Below, piece after piece: positions 1 through 8,776 of a stretch of DNA of 33,779 bases. The position numbers were made by a program, and so were the translations under genes. The stretch's first letter is position 1, and every line of letters starts with the position of its first letter. This DNA comes from Muribaculaceae bacterium. GTDB lineage: Bacteria; Bacteroidota; Bacteroidia; Bacteroidales; Muribaculaceae. The DNA is taken from assembly GCA_017626045.1 (NCBI GenBank), contig JAGAJP010000035.1, positions 1-33,779 on the forward strand, given 5' to 3'. The notes beneath the pieces were generated by a model. That model did not search any database. It worked only from the letters and a program-made list of their open reading frames with translations, and was not told where the DNA came from.

Positions 1-60
1 GAAGCCATCATGACAACTCCGGTGCGACAACTCGCAAAATGATACCTTCAACATAAAACA

Positions 61-96
61 GTGTCGGCTACAACTTATCCGGGTTGTAGCCGACGC
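61..96. repeat. Strong hairpin at left edge
   Basis: Positions 63-74 (GTCGGCTACAAC) are perfectly complementary to 83-94, with an 8-nt loop, and the outer G61-C96 and T62-G95 can also pair. No T tract follows on either strand, so a terminator role is uncertain. It could be the 3' end of a transcript entering from the left or a structured leader. No gene is seen in 1-160. Confidence 0.6.
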
Positions 97-162
97 TGCT
101 ATATATTGGAACTCCAACCTGTAGTTGAGTTAATGCTTACTCTGATTCCAACAAAGCCCAAT

Positions 163-193
163 AAAAAAAGCAGCCCGCAAGGCTGCTTTTTTT
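163..193. terminator. Bidirectional intrinsic terminator after the uvrB-ygiQ-S9 operon
   Basis: The stem GCAGCC/GGCTGC (170-175 and 181-186) has a CGCAA loop and is flanked by an A7 run on the left and a T7 run on the right, so it can act on both strands. It lies 30 bp beyond the stop codon of the S9 peptidase. Confidence 0.88.
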
Positions 194-222
194 ATTTATC
201 ACCTCCATTCAGAGGCAGGGAA

Positions 223-2322
223 TCACTTAAGATAGCGGTCCAGGAAGCGGAAGAACGTTCGCTGCCAGAGGATGGCGTTCTGCGGCTTAAGTATCCAGTG
301 GTTCTCGTCAGGGAATACGAGCATCTCTGCCTCAAGCCCGTGCATCTTCGCGGCATTGAACGCCATCATGCCCTGAGAGGCGAGGATGCGATAGTCAAGT
401 TCTCCGACAGTCACAAGTATCGGTGCCGTCCAGTTGTTGACAAACTTGTGGGGTGATGTGGCGAAAGTGCGCTGGGCAACAGCATTTCCCTCATCCCATG
501 GAGCGCCTCCCATATCGAAGTCGGCAAACCACATTTCCTCTGTCTCGAGATACTGAGCCTCCATATTGAAGATGCCGGCATGCGCCACAAGTGCCGCAAA
601 GCGTCCCTCGTGATGACCTGCAAGCCAATATACAGAGAAACCGCCGTAACTTGCTCCGATTGCACCAATCTTTTTCTCATCCACATACGGCTGCGATGCT
701 ATGTAGTCTGTGGCTGAAAAATAGTCGCGCATGTTCTGACCGCCGTAATCGCCGGAAATCTGACGGTTCCATTCCTCGCCGAAGCCGGGCAGTCCACGCC
801 GGTTTGGCGCGATCACCACATAGCCATGAGCCGCCATGATACGGAAGTTCCAGCGATAGCTCCAGAACTGGCTCACCGCCTGCTGAGGACCACCCTGACA
901 GTAAAGGATTGCCGGATATTTCTTATTGGGGTCGAAGTCCGGGGGAAGGATAACCCAGCATGTCATCTCTTTGCCGTCGGTAGTTGGCACCATGTGCTTC
1001 TCAACCTTCACGTCCTTCAGCTGCGAAAGAATATCCTTGTTGATTTCAGTCAACTGCTTAACTTCTCCCGCCGTGGCAAGATAGACATCGTTTGGCTCCA
1101 ACATGGAATGACGCATGCACACTAATTTCCCGGTTTCGCCAAGCGGCTTCACGCCGACATAGTCATACTGGCCTCCTGCAACTTCCTCTATTGCGGCATC
1201 AGCAACATTCACCTTGAAGATAGGCATCACGCCGTCGGAATATCCGTTGAAATAAATGGTCTTTCCGTCGGGAGCCCATGCCATGCCCTCGGGCCAGCGG
1301 TCCCAGCCGTCTGTAAGGTCCCTAACCTGACGTGTCTTCATGTCCATGACCATAAGTCGCTTCTTGTCGCTCTCATACTTGGCTGTCTTCATAGAGAGGA
1401 AGGCAAGCGACGTGCCGTCGGGCGAGAACATCGGGTCGGTATCGTAGCCGGGCCATTCCTCTCCCGGTGTCAGACATTCAGTCTTGCCGCTTTCAGTATC
1501 GTAGAGAAAGAGGTCGCTGTCGGTCGAATATGCGTATTCCATGCCTGTCAGTTTACGGCTGACATATACAAGCGATTTGCTGTCGGGGCTCCATGCAAAA
1601 GACTCGGCGCCTCCGAATGGCTTCATCGGGCACTCATACGGCTCTCCCGCCATTATGTCCTTGTCGCCTGAAATCTTCTTACCGTCGAATTCCGCCACAA
1701 ACGGATGAGGTATCGCCTCAACCCATTCATCCCAATGCTTATACATCAGGTCATCAACCAGTCTGCCGCTCGTCTTGTCAAGACCTTCGAAGAGTGTGGA
1801 GTCATTCTGATTGAAATCCTTGATCTGTGTGGAATACACTACCTTCTTGGAGTCGGGAGAGAACACAAAACAGTCCACACCCCCTTTGACAGCTGAATGA
1901 CAGACCACGTCCGAACCGTCTGCCTTCATCGAGAAAATCTGAGGAGCATCGGTGTCTTTGTCTTTTGCGATATAGGCAAGACGCTCCCCGCCGGCTATCC
2001 ACTGGAGGTTGCCCTCCGAGCCGGCTGTATGCGTGAGCCGTTTCACCTCGCCGCTTTCAGGATCCACAAGATAGATCTCCGCGTTTCCTTTGTTTTCCTT
2101 CACATCCTCATACTTCACCGTGAAGGCTATCGTCTTCCCGTCAGGCGAGGGTGTTGCGGCGTTGACCTGACCAAGTGCCTCGAGCACTTCCGGCGTCATC
2201 ATGCCGTCTGAAACGGTAATCTCAGGCTTCTCTATGACCTTTTCGCCCGTTGACTCCTTGCAGGAGGTGGCGAGACACAGAGGCATCAGCATTGCACTCA
2301 TTACGATTGTCGTTTTGTTCAT
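223..2322 (-). CDS. S9 family (prolyl oligopeptidase-like) serine peptidase, predicted lipoprotein
   Basis: This 699-residue protein has an N-terminal beta-propeller with WD40/TolB-like repeats (many 'SPDGK' and 'SPDSK' blades, about residues 40-420) followed by an alpha/beta-hydrolase domain. The catalytic triad is visible: Ser558 in GASYGG, Asp643 in GELDYR and His675 in ENHW. The family cleaves short peptides, often as dipeptidyl or acylaminoacyl peptidases; the exact specificity cannot be read here. A signal peptide ends at Cys21 (LATSC), suggesting a lipoprotein in the envelope, probably facing the periplasm. The start ATG overlaps the ygiQ stop by 4 bp (ATGA), so the two are likely translationally coupled as the last genes of the uvrB operon. 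The length fits the family. Confidence 0.93.
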   Translation of the reverse strand: MNKTTIVMSAMLMPLCLATSCKESTGEKVIEKPEITVSDGMMTPEVLEALGQVNAATPSPDGKTIAFTVKYEDVKENKGNAEIYLVDPESGEVKRLTHTAGSEGNLQWIAGGERLAYIAKDKDTDAPQIFSMKADGSDVVCHSAVKGGVDCFVFSPDSKKVVYSTQIKDFNQNDSTLFEGLDKTSGRLVDDLMYKHWDEWVEAIPHPFVAEFDGKKISGDKDIMAGEPYECPMKPFGGAESFAWSPDSKSLVYVSRKLTGMEYAYSTDSDLFLYDTESGKTECLTPGEEWPGYDTDPMFSPDGTSLAFLSMKTAKYESDKKRLMVMDMKTRQVRDLTDGWDRWPEGMAWAPDGKTIYFNGYSDGVMPIFKVNVADAAIEEVAGGQYDYVGVKPLGETGKLVCMRHSMLEPNDVYLATAGEVKQLTEINKDILSQLKDVKVEKHMVPTTDGKEMTCWVILPPDFDPNKKYPAILYCQGGPQQAVSQFWSYRWNFRIMAAHGYVVIAPNRRGLPGFGEEWNRQISGDYGGQNMRDYFSATDYIASQPYVDEKKIGAIGASYGGFSVYWLAGHHEGRFAALVAHAGIFNMEAQYLETEEMWFADFDMGGAPWDEGNAVAQRTFATSPHKFVNNWTAPILVTVGELDYRILASQGMMAFNAAKMHGLEAEMLVFPDENHWILKPQNAILWQRTFFRFLDRYLK

Positions 2323-4223
2323 TTCCTGAATTTATTATTGTTAATGTTCGAAGATTTGTTGTGTCTTTTGGATTTACCGACACCCTTGGCGCCATTGGTA
2401 TTCCATCCCGGATAAAGCCGGGCAAGGAGATCGGGGCGATGAAGCCGGAGAAGTTCGTTTCTTATCTCATCCCGCATCTCCGGCTTATACCAGAAGAAAA
2501 ATCTCCGCTGGTCAGACTTCTCCTTCTCCGTGCGTGGAGTATAAACTTTCTCGCCGGTATAGGGGTGTATGCCTGTATAGTATATCTCAGTGGACACTGT
2601 CATCGGAGTAGGTGTGAAATCCTGCACCTGCTCCAGATGGAAATCAAGATCCTTGGTGATGCACGCCAGTTCCGCCATATCGGTTTCCCGGCACGCCGGA
2701 TGCGACGATATGAAGTAGGGTATAAGCTGCTGCCTCAGTCCATACGTGCGGTTAACCCTGTCGAATATTTTCTTGAAGTCATGGAATAGGCTGAAGGATG
2801 GTTTGCGCATGCAGTCAAGAACCCGGTCAGAGGTATGCTCAGGCGCCACCTTAAGCCTGCCGCTTACATGACGGGATATCAGTTCCTCCACATACTCGCT
2901 GTTTGCCTTCCTGACCTCCGGAGACTCCGACGACGACATGGCGAGGTCATAGCGAACGCCACTTCCGACAAATGATTTCTTTACGCCGGGAAGCGCGTCC
3001 ACGCTTCGATATATTTCGAGAAGAGGGGAGTGGTCATTGTTGAGATTGGGACATACACGTGGATGGAGACACGATGGCCTGACACACTTGGAGCAGATGG
3101 TTCTGTCTCTGCCGCCCATGCCATACATATTCGCCGACGGCCCTCCGAGATCCGATATATATCCTTTGAAATCCTCCATCTCCGTCACCTTCCTTGCCTC
3201 TCTGAGTATGGAATCCTTGCTTCGCGACGCTATGAACTTCCCCTGATGGGCAGAAATGGTGCAGAAGGAGCATCCCCCGAAGCATCCGCGGTGCAGACAT
3301 ATGGAATGCCTTATCATGTCGTAGGCGGGTATCGTCTTCCCCTTATAGCGGGGATGAGGCACACGGGTATACGGAAGGTCGAACGATGCGTCGATCTCAC
3401 CCTGACTCATAGGCTTCCACATAGGATTAATACGAATCATCGTGTCGCCCACACCCTGATACAGTATCCTGCCGTTCCATCTGTTGCTCTCCTCCTCCAC
3501 ATGCCGGAAATTCAGTGACTGCTTTCTCTTGTCGGCAAGACACTCTTCATAACTCGACAACACTATCGCTTTCCCGTCGTCAAGCGCTTTAGTCTCCGCC
3601 GGGTCGCAGAAAAACACTGTCTGTGGAATGTCATGCAGCTCGCTGATCTTTTCTCCCGCCGCGAGTCGGTCGGCTATGGCGACCACTGTCTTCTCTCCCA
3701 TTCCGTATGAAATCATGTCGGCATGAGAGTCCACGAGTATCGAGGGACGAAGTCTGTCTTGCCAATAGTCATAATGAGCCACACGCCTCAGGGAAGCCTC
3801 GATGCCTCCCGCCAACACAGGCACGTCGGGGAAAAGCCTCTTCAGAATCTCGGTATATACGATTGTTGGATAGTCCGGACGCATGCCATGCCTGCCGTCG
3901 GGGGTATAGGCGTCGTCATGACGCAGTCGTCTGCCCGCGGTGTAGTGGTTCACCATCGAGTCCATGGCTCCGGCGGAGACTCCGAAAAAGAGTCGTGGAA
4001 CACCTAATTTCCTGAAGTCCCGGAGGTCATCACGCCAGTTTGGCTGAGGCACTATCGCCACCTTATAACCTGCCGCCTGCAGCGTCCGTCCTATCACTGC
4101 CGCCCCAAACGACGGGTGATCCACGTAAGCGTCACCACTGAAGATGATGATATCTGCCCTGTCCCATCCGAGCATCTTCATCTCGTCGGCAGTGGTCGGC
4201 AGGAAATCTGTCTTTCTATACAT
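2319..4223 (-). CDS. ygiQ: YgiQ family radical SAM protein
   Basis: The protein has 634 residues. The N-terminal half (about 1-290) is the UPF0313/YgiQ region, with 'LAGGIEASLRR' near residue 138. The radical SAM core follows, with the 4Fe-4S motif Cys314-x3-Cys318-x2-Cys321 (CFGGCSFC). A second cysteine cluster (CSKCVRPSCLHPRVC), typical of YgiQ, lies near residue 375. The substrate of this family is not established to my knowledge. The C-terminal tail is Lys/Asn-rich and low in complexity. The start codon lies inside the end of uvrB (8-bp overlap) and the stop overlaps the next gene by 4 bp, so the gene sits mid-operon. Identification is by the arrangement of motifs and the family's usual length. 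Confidence 0.93.
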   Translation of the reverse strand: MYRKTDFLPTTADEMKMLGWDRADIIIFSGDAYVDHPSFGAAVIGRTLQAAGYKVAIVPQPNWRDDLRDFRKLGVPRLFFGVSAGAMDSMVNHYTAGRRLRHDDAYTPDGRHGMRPDYPTIVYTEILKRLFPDVPVLAGGIEASLRRVAHYDYWQDRLRPSILVDSHADMISYGMGEKTVVAIADRLAAGEKISELHDIPQTVFFCDPAETKALDDGKAIVLSSYEECLADKRKQSLNFRHVEEESNRWNGRILYQGVGDTMIRINPMWKPMSQGEIDASFDLPYTRVPHPRYKGKTIPAYDMIRHSICLHRGCFGGCSFCTISAHQGKFIASRSKDSILREARKVTEMEDFKGYISDLGGPSANMYGMGGRDRTICSKCVRPSCLHPRVCPNLNNDHSPLLEIYRSVDALPGVKKSFVGSGVRYDLAMSSSESPEVRKANSEYVEELISRHVSGRLKVAPEHTSDRVLDCMRKPSFSLFHDFKKIFDRVNRTYGLRQQLIPYFISSHPACRETDMAELACITKDLDFHLEQVQDFTPTPMTVSTEIYYTGIHPYTGEKVYTPRTEKEKSDQRRFFFWYKPEMRDEIRNELLRLHRPDLLARLYPGWNTNGAKGVGKSKRHNKSSNINNNKFRK

Positions 4224-6348
4224 CAGCCCCCTCCTTCTCAGCTAATCGTTGTTTAAGCGCAATCAATTCGTCGCGTAGACGTGCCGCCTCCATAAAATCC
4301 ATGGTTTTCGCAGCCTTGGTCATGTCTGACTGAACTTTCTCCATTCTGTCTTTCAAATCTGTAGCGCTCATATATTCCACTACCGGATCCGCCACAAGAC
4401 CGCCTGCCGAATGCTCTTCTTCCACGTATGGGATTGGCTCGGTAAGCAACTTCGTCTCCGTTTTTCTTTCCCGCGACATGTCTTTGCGCGCCGCTGCCCT
4501 CGGAGACTGAGTCCGTTTGCCCGTCTGCGCCGGTTCAGACTGTTTGCCCTTATACAGGTCTACGAGGTCGGTGTTGGTCTTCTTCACTATAGGAGTGGGA
4601 GTGATTCCGTGCTCCTCGTTATATCTAATCTGTTTGCTCCGCCTACGCTCCGTCTCGTCGATTGTCTTCTGCATGGAGTCGGTGATCTTGTCGGCATACA
4701 TGATTACCTTGCCGTTGACATTTCGGGCTGCCCTTCCCGCTGTCTGCGTCAGCGAGCGATGGTTTCTCAGGAAGCCCTCCTTGTCGGCGTCTAAGATTGC
4801 CACAAGCGAGACTTCCGGGAGGTCGAGACCCTCTCGAAGAAGGTTGACCCCTATGAGCACGTCATATTCTCCCTCGCGCAGGTCGTTGAGAATCTGTATG
4901 CGTTCAAGCGTGTCGACATCCGAATGGATGTATGCGCTCCTCATTCCATAGCCTCGCAGATGCGCGTCGAGTTCCTCAGCCATTCTCTTGGTGAGCGTAG
5001 TGACAAGAGTCCGCTCATCGCGCTCTATCCTCAGCTGTATCTCCTCAAGCAGGTCATCTATTTGGTTCATCGACGGACGCACCTCTATCTCGGGATCCAG
5101 AAGTCCGGTGGGGCGTATGATCTGTTCTGTGACGATGCCTTCCGATTTCTGTAGTTCGTAGTCTCCGGGGGTCGCGCTCACATATATGGTCTGAGGTGTG
5201 AGGCGTTCGAATTCCTCAAACTTCAGAGGACGGTTGTCGATAGCGGCCGGAAGACGGAAGCCATATTCCACAAGATTAAGTTTTCTCGCAAGGTCGCCGG
5301 CGTTCATGCCTCTGAGCTGCGGCAGCGTGACATGGCTCTCGTCTATAATGGTCAGAAAATCTTTCGGGAAATAATCGAGCAGACAGAACGGGCGCATTCC
5401 CGGCTCGCGTCCGTCGAAATAGCGGGAGTAGTTCTCTATGCCCGTGCAGTGGCCGAGCTCCTTAATCATTTCCAGATCATAATTGACCCTCTCGGTGAGT
5501 CGCTGTGCCTCAAGCATGCGTCCCTCCCTCCTGAAAAAATCGGCCTGGGTGCCGAGATCTACGGCTATCCGGCTCACTGCGTCGGCTGTGCGTTCCTTGC
5601 TCGCCACGAATATGTTGGCGGGATAGATATTGAACCCTTCGAGTTCACTCAGCACTATTCCGGTCTGAGGATCTACCGTCTGTATCTTCTCTATCTCGTC
5701 GCCCCAGAACAATACCCGGAGCTGGATGTCTTCAAACGAAAGCTTTATGTCGACAGTATCCCCTTTGACGCGAAACTGTCCGCTGCCGAGATCCATCTCG
5801 GTGCGGGAATAGAGGGAGTCTACAAGCTGTCGAAGAAATGCGTTGCGGGATATGCGCTGGCCGACTTCGATCCTTACTACACTTTTGGAGAAATCCTCCG
5901 GATTGCCCATACCGTAGATGCAGCTTACAGACGACACCACAACCACGTCGCGGCGTCCGCTCAAAAGTGCGGCGACAGTAGAAAGTCTTAGCTTTTCTAT
6001 CTGATCGTTGATCATCAGGTCTTTTTCTATATACTTGTCGCTCGCAGGGATATATGCCTCAGGCTGGTAATAGTCATAGTAACTCACAAAATATTGCACG
6101 GAGTTTTCCGGAAAAAAATACTTCATCTCCCCGTAAAGCTGAGCCGCGAGTGTCTTGTTATGACTCAGAATGAGAGTCGGACGCTTCACCTGTGCGATTA
6201 CGTTTGCCATGGTGAATGTCTTGCCGCTTCCGGTGACGCCAAGAAGCGTCTGAGACGGGTGACCGTCATTCACGCCTGCCACAAGTTCCGCAATCGCCTC
6301 AGGCTGGTCGCCCGTAGGCTTGTATTTCGATGTAATTTGATAATCCAT
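4216..6348 (-). CDS. uvrB: Excinuclease ABC subunit UvrB
   Basis: UvrB is the damage-verifying helicase-like subunit of nucleotide excision repair. It is loaded by UvrA and recruits UvrC. The 710-residue protein has Walker A GVTGSGKT (37-44), the DNA-damage beta-hairpin YYDYYQPEAY (90-99), the DESH-type Walker B near residue 338, helicase motif VI near QTAGRAARN, and a C-terminal UVR motif (about 665-702) that binds UvrC. Length and domain order are normal for the family. It is the first gene of a minus-strand operon with ygiQ and the S9 peptidase. I see no good -33/-7 promoter in the 45 bp between its start and the rhuM terminator, so the promoter may be atypical. Confidence 0.97.
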   Translation of the reverse strand: MDYQITSKYKPTGDQPEAIAELVAGVNDGHPSQTLLGVTGSGKTFTMANVIAQVKRPTLILSHNKTLAAQLYGEMKYFFPENSVQYFVSYYDYYQPEAYIPASDKYIEKDLMINDQIEKLRLSTVAALLSGRRDVVVVSSVSCIYGMGNPEDFSKSVVRIEVGQRISRNAFLRQLVDSLYSRTEMDLGSGQFRVKGDTVDIKLSFEDIQLRVLFWGDEIEKIQTVDPQTGIVLSELEGFNIYPANIFVASKERTADAVSRIAVDLGTQADFFRREGRMLEAQRLTERVNYDLEMIKELGHCTGIENYSRYFDGREPGMRPFCLLDYFPKDFLTIIDESHVTLPQLRGMNAGDLARKLNLVEYGFRLPAAIDNRPLKFEEFERLTPQTIYVSATPGDYELQKSEGIVTEQIIRPTGLLDPEIEVRPSMNQIDDLLEEIQLRIERDERTLVTTLTKRMAEELDAHLRGYGMRSAYIHSDVDTLERIQILNDLREGEYDVLIGVNLLREGLDLPEVSLVAILDADKEGFLRNHRSLTQTAGRAARNVNGKVIMYADKITDSMQKTIDETERRRSKQIRYNEEHGITPTPIVKKTNTDLVDLYKGKQSEPAQTGKRTQSPRAAARKDMSRERKTETKLLTEPIPYVEEEHSAGGLVADPVVEYMSATDLKDRMEKVQSDMTKAAKTMDFMEAARLRDELIALKQRLAEKEGADV

Positions 6349-6393
6349 AATTATTAAGGTGTCAATTAAAGGTGTCGAAATCGATGCCTTTAT

Positions 6394-6416
6394 AAAAATC
6401 GGGAATCCCGATTTTT
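6394..6416. terminator. Bidirectional terminator between rhuM and uvrB
   Basis: Perfect 10-bp arms (6394-6403 and 6407-6416, AAAAATCGGG/CCCGATTTTT) surround a 3-nt loop. The A run on one side and T run on the other make it work on either strand. It ends the rhuM transcript and separates it from uvrB. Confidence 0.85.
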
Positions 6417-6460
6417 CTTATTACGAAATATGTGGTTATTGCATTTTATGCAACAATCTC

Positions 6461-7462
6461 TTATCCTTTATTTTTTCGTAGCACTTGCTCCACTTCTGAA
6501 AGAATGTCCGCATCCTCTTTGTCTGCGGCCTGCACTGCAATGCGTTTGCGCCATTCCTTAAACTTCTCATATTCTGCTCTTGCCATATCCTCAGACTGGG
6601 TATTGCTGCGAGAGCCATGGCTATTTAAGACCCGGAATCCATTGGAAGAGAGTATGAGGTCGATGTTGTCACGCCAATATGAGATTGTGGTTGATTGTTT
6701 TAGTTTTGCTCTCAGTTCAGCGGAATCAAGGAATATGACAACAATACGGTTGAGAATATCAAGTTCATCTTTTGTAAGATAGTTCTTCGCAATTATGACA
6801 TCGGCTTTGTTCACGCGTTTTCCCTCCCATGAGGTCAGTCCCATATTTTCTTTTGAGGCATCGGCACGTTCCATTATAATTTCAGCGGAAGTCTGTCCCG
6901 TCACGGCATACAAGAACTTGTTCTGTGCCTCTGCAAAGAACATCTGTGTGGATTTGTCAGTCTTATCGTAGTCATCAGACAGAGAGAATAAATCGCGAAT
7001 TTTCTGATAGAACCGCTTTTCAGAAGTCCTTATCTCACGAATATCTTCAAGAAGTTCATCGAAATGATCAGGTCTGCCATCAGGATTTTTCAAGCGTTGC
7101 TTATCAATGACAAAACCTTTCCGGAGATATAACGCAAGATGTTGGTTAGCCCATTGCCGGAACTGGACTCCGCGAGGGTTGCGTATACGGAACCCGACGG
7201 CCATAATCATTTCGAGAGAGTAGAATTTTACGGTGTATTGTTTACCATCAGTGGCAGTTATTAAATAATCCTTAATAACTGAATCAGCATCCAATTCCCT
7301 ATCTTTCAGAATGTTTGAGATGTGGCTATTGATATTGGGTACAGAGGTGGCAAAAAGTTCAGCCATCTGTGACTGATTAAGCCAAATCATGCCATCACGA
7401 GACATGAGGTTGACATGGCTTTTACCATCCTCCGAGTTATAAAGTATAATTTCGTCTGCCAT
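6461..7462 (-). CDS. rhuM: RhuM family protein (virulence_RhuM)
   Basis: This 333-residue protein matches the RhuM family, first noted in Salmonella pathogenicity island 3 and widespread in accessory DNA. Recognisable parts are the N-terminal winged-helix-like part with 'WLNQSQMAELF' (about 28-38), a KilA-N/Bro-like stretch 'YSLEMIMAVGFRIRNPRG' (about 81-99) and 'FRQWA', and a C-terminal half containing 'ELDILNRIV'. The biochemical role is not established; a DNA-binding or toxin/defence-like role is inference. The gene is monocistronic, with its own promoter and terminator, and reads more AT-rich than uvrB and metH, which suggests acquisition. Its roughly 105-nt leader contains a candidate pseudoknot (see findings). 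Confidence 0.88.
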   Translation of the reverse strand: MADEIILYNSEDGKSHVNLMSRDGMIWLNQSQMAELFATSVPNINSHISNILKDRELDADSVIKDYLITATDGKQYTVKFYSLEMIMAVGFRIRNPRGVQFRQWANQHLALYLRKGFVIDKQRLKNPDGRPDHFDELLEDIREIRTSEKRFYQKIRDLFSLSDDYDKTDKSTQMFFAEAQNKFLYAVTGQTSAEIIMERADASKENMGLTSWEGKRVNKADVIIAKNYLTKDELDILNRIVVIFLDSAELRAKLKQSTTISYWRDNIDLILSSNGFRVLNSHGSRSNTQSEDMARAEYEKFKEWRKRIAVQAADKEDADILSEVEQVLRKNKG

Positions 7463-7482
7463 AATATTATAAAAACATCGGC

Positions 7483-7562
7483 ACTCGGTTATGCCTCTAT
7501 AATGTGACGCTCAGAAGCGCTGCTTCTGCAACCGAGTTGAATATCTTTAGTTAGAGCGTCAC
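7483..7562 (-). ncRNA. Candidate pseudoknotted 5' leader of rhuM
   Basis: In minus-strand order the elements are: stem 1 5' arm (7562-7554, GTGACGCTC), stem 2 5' arm (7537-7530, ACTCGGTT), a hairpin with 7-bp arms and a 3-nt loop (7528-7512), stem 1 3' arm (7512-7504), and stem 2 3' arm (7490-7483). Stems 1 (9 bp, sharing one base with the hairpin) and 2 (8 bp) are perfect and interleaved, which is H-type pseudoknot topology. The rhuM ATG lies 20 nt after the last arm. A role in translational control or as an RNA partner of RhuM is inference. Confidence 0.5.
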
Positions 7563-7573
7563 CAATCACATCA

Positions 7574-7605
7574 CAAAGATAACTCTTTTAATTTGAATGT
7601 GCAAA
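7574..7605 (-). promoter_or_regulatory. rhuM promoter (-33 TTTG, -7 TATCTTTG)
   Basis: On the minus strand, TTTG (7605-7602) is followed after 20 nt by TATCTTTG (7581-7574), a full match to the Bacteroidota consensus. The start of transcription would fall near 7567, just before stem 1 of the leader. A GTGCA-AA-TGCAC palindrome (7599-7610) covers the -33 element and could be an operator. Confidence 0.7.
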
Positions 7606-7637
7606 TGCACTACGATGAAACTGCAAACATCGCCCAA

Positions 7638-7645
7638 TATCTTTG
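7638..7645 (+). promoter_or_regulatory. metF -7 box (TATCTTTG)
   Basis: TATCTTTG fits TAnnTTTG. No TTTG is seen 19-21 nt upstream, so the -33 part is weak and an activator may be needed. It would give a leader of about 165 nt. It mirrors the rhuM -7 box: TCACAAAGAT (7571-7580) and ATCTTTGTGA (7639-7648) are exact inverted repeats. Confidence 0.5.
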
Positions 7646-7769
7646 TGAGTCTACTCTCGACTGAATACAAAAATACGAAATTTCGAGGATTTTTGCAAAT
7701 ATTCCTTACTATGTTCTTGGTTGTTCCGCAAACTTTTAGTAATTTCACGCTCCAAAAGCGCACGTCATC

Positions 7770-7805
7770 AAACAACAGGCTCGCTTTAAACAACAGGCAC
7801 GCTTT
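7770..7805 (+). repeat. Tandem 18-nt direct repeat in the metF leader
   Basis: Two adjacent 18-nt units (7770-7787 and 7788-7805) beginning AAACAACAGGC differ at one base. They end 13 nt before the metF start codon. Function is unknown; they could bind RNA or arise by slippage. Confidence 0.7.
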
Positions 7806-7818
7806 CAGCCAACAGTGT

Positions 7819-8775
7819 ATGAATAGAATCATTGACATCATAGACCGAAGGGAGAATCCTTTCTTTTCTCTTGAAATCCTTCCTCCACTTAAGGGGAACA
7901 GCATTTATAATGTGTTTGACATTATCGACAGACTCCGGAAATACGACCCTAAATTCGTAAATATCACATCCCATCATAGTGAGTATATTTATAAGCCGCT
8001 ACCTAATGGAACCCACAGGCGCGTCAGCGTCGTGAAACGCCCCGGAACCGTGGCGATTGCCGCCGCAATAAAGCACCGTTACGGCATGATTCCGGTGCCT
8101 CATCTGATATGCAGGGGATTCTCGAAGGAAGAGACCGAATACGCGCTTCTTGACTTGAACTTCTTGGGCATCAACAATATTATGCTCCTCAGAGGAGACG
8201 ACAAGGGATTCATTATTCCGGAAGCCGAACATTACAATTTCCATGAACATGCCACCGACCTTCAATGCCAGATCAATCTCTTCAACAAAGGGATCGGACT
8301 GGAAGACACACGTATCGAAGGCATTCAGACTCCGTTCTCATACGGTATGGCTTGTTATCCCGAAAAGCATGAAGAGGCACCAAACATGGATTCCGACATT
8401 CACTTCCTTAAGATGAAGGTCGACAACGGTGCCGACTATCTCATAACCCAGATGTTCTTCGACAATGAAAAGTATTTCGCGTTTGTTGACCGATGCCGAC
8501 GCGAGGGGATTAACGTTCCGATTATTCCGGGAATAAAGCCGCTATACAGAGCATCGCAGCTGTCGTCGCTCCCTAAGGTGTTCCGAACCGACATTCCCGA
8601 GCCTCTTGCATCGCAGGTGAGGAATTGCGCCAACGACCGCGATGTGAAGGAACTTGGTATCAAATGGTGTATACGGCAGTGTGAGGAACTGCTCAATAAC
8701 GGAGTGCCCGGCATTCATTTCTATACTCTCGGCATTAGCGACGGAATAGCGCGAATTGCTGAAAAACTGTTCTGA
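7819..8775 (+). CDS. metF: Methylenetetrahydrofolate reductase
   Basis: This enzyme reduces 5,10-methylene-THF to 5-methyl-THF, the methyl donor for the MetH encoded just downstream. The 318-residue protein begins MNRIIDIIDRRENPFFSLEI. The 'FSLEILPPLKG' block near the N-terminus, 'NIMLLRGDD' and the 'GADYLITQMFFDN' block near the middle are characteristic of the FAD-binding TIM-barrel family. The frame is open back to about 7597, but I choose the ATG at 7819 because family proteins start just before this motif and the upstream translation looks non-coding (tandem repeat, low complexity). metH begins 1 nt after the stop, so the two form an operon. Confidence 0.95.
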   Translation: MNRIIDIIDRRENPFFSLEILPPLKGNSIYNVFDIIDRLRKYDPKFVNITSHHSEYIYKPLPNGTHRRVSVVKRPGTVAIAAAIKHRYGMIPVPHLICRGFSKEETEYALLDLNFLGINNIMLLRGDDKGFIIPEAEHYNFHEHATDLQCQINLFNKGIGLEDTRIEGIQTPFSYGMACYPEKHEEAPNMDSDIHFLKMKVDNGADYLITQMFFDNEKYFAFVDRCRREGINVPIIPGIKPLYRASQLSSLPKVFRTDIPEPLASQVRNCANDRDVKELGIKWCIRQCEELLNNGVPGIHFYTLGISDGIARIAEKLF

Positions 8776-8776
8776 C

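Noticed and set aside
61..456. 131-codon plus-strand frame at the left edge
   Set aside because: It spans a hairpin, a terminator and the antisense of the S9 peptidase, with no recognisable features.
7652..7818. SAM or cobalamin riboswitch before metF-metH
   Set aside because: I could not find the conserved cores (B12 box, SAM-I K-turn elements) in the leader; only a tandem repeat is evident.
7597..7818. N-terminal extension of MetF
   Set aside because: The frame is open but its translation includes the promoter region and a tandem repeat, and family proteins start at the 7819 ATG.
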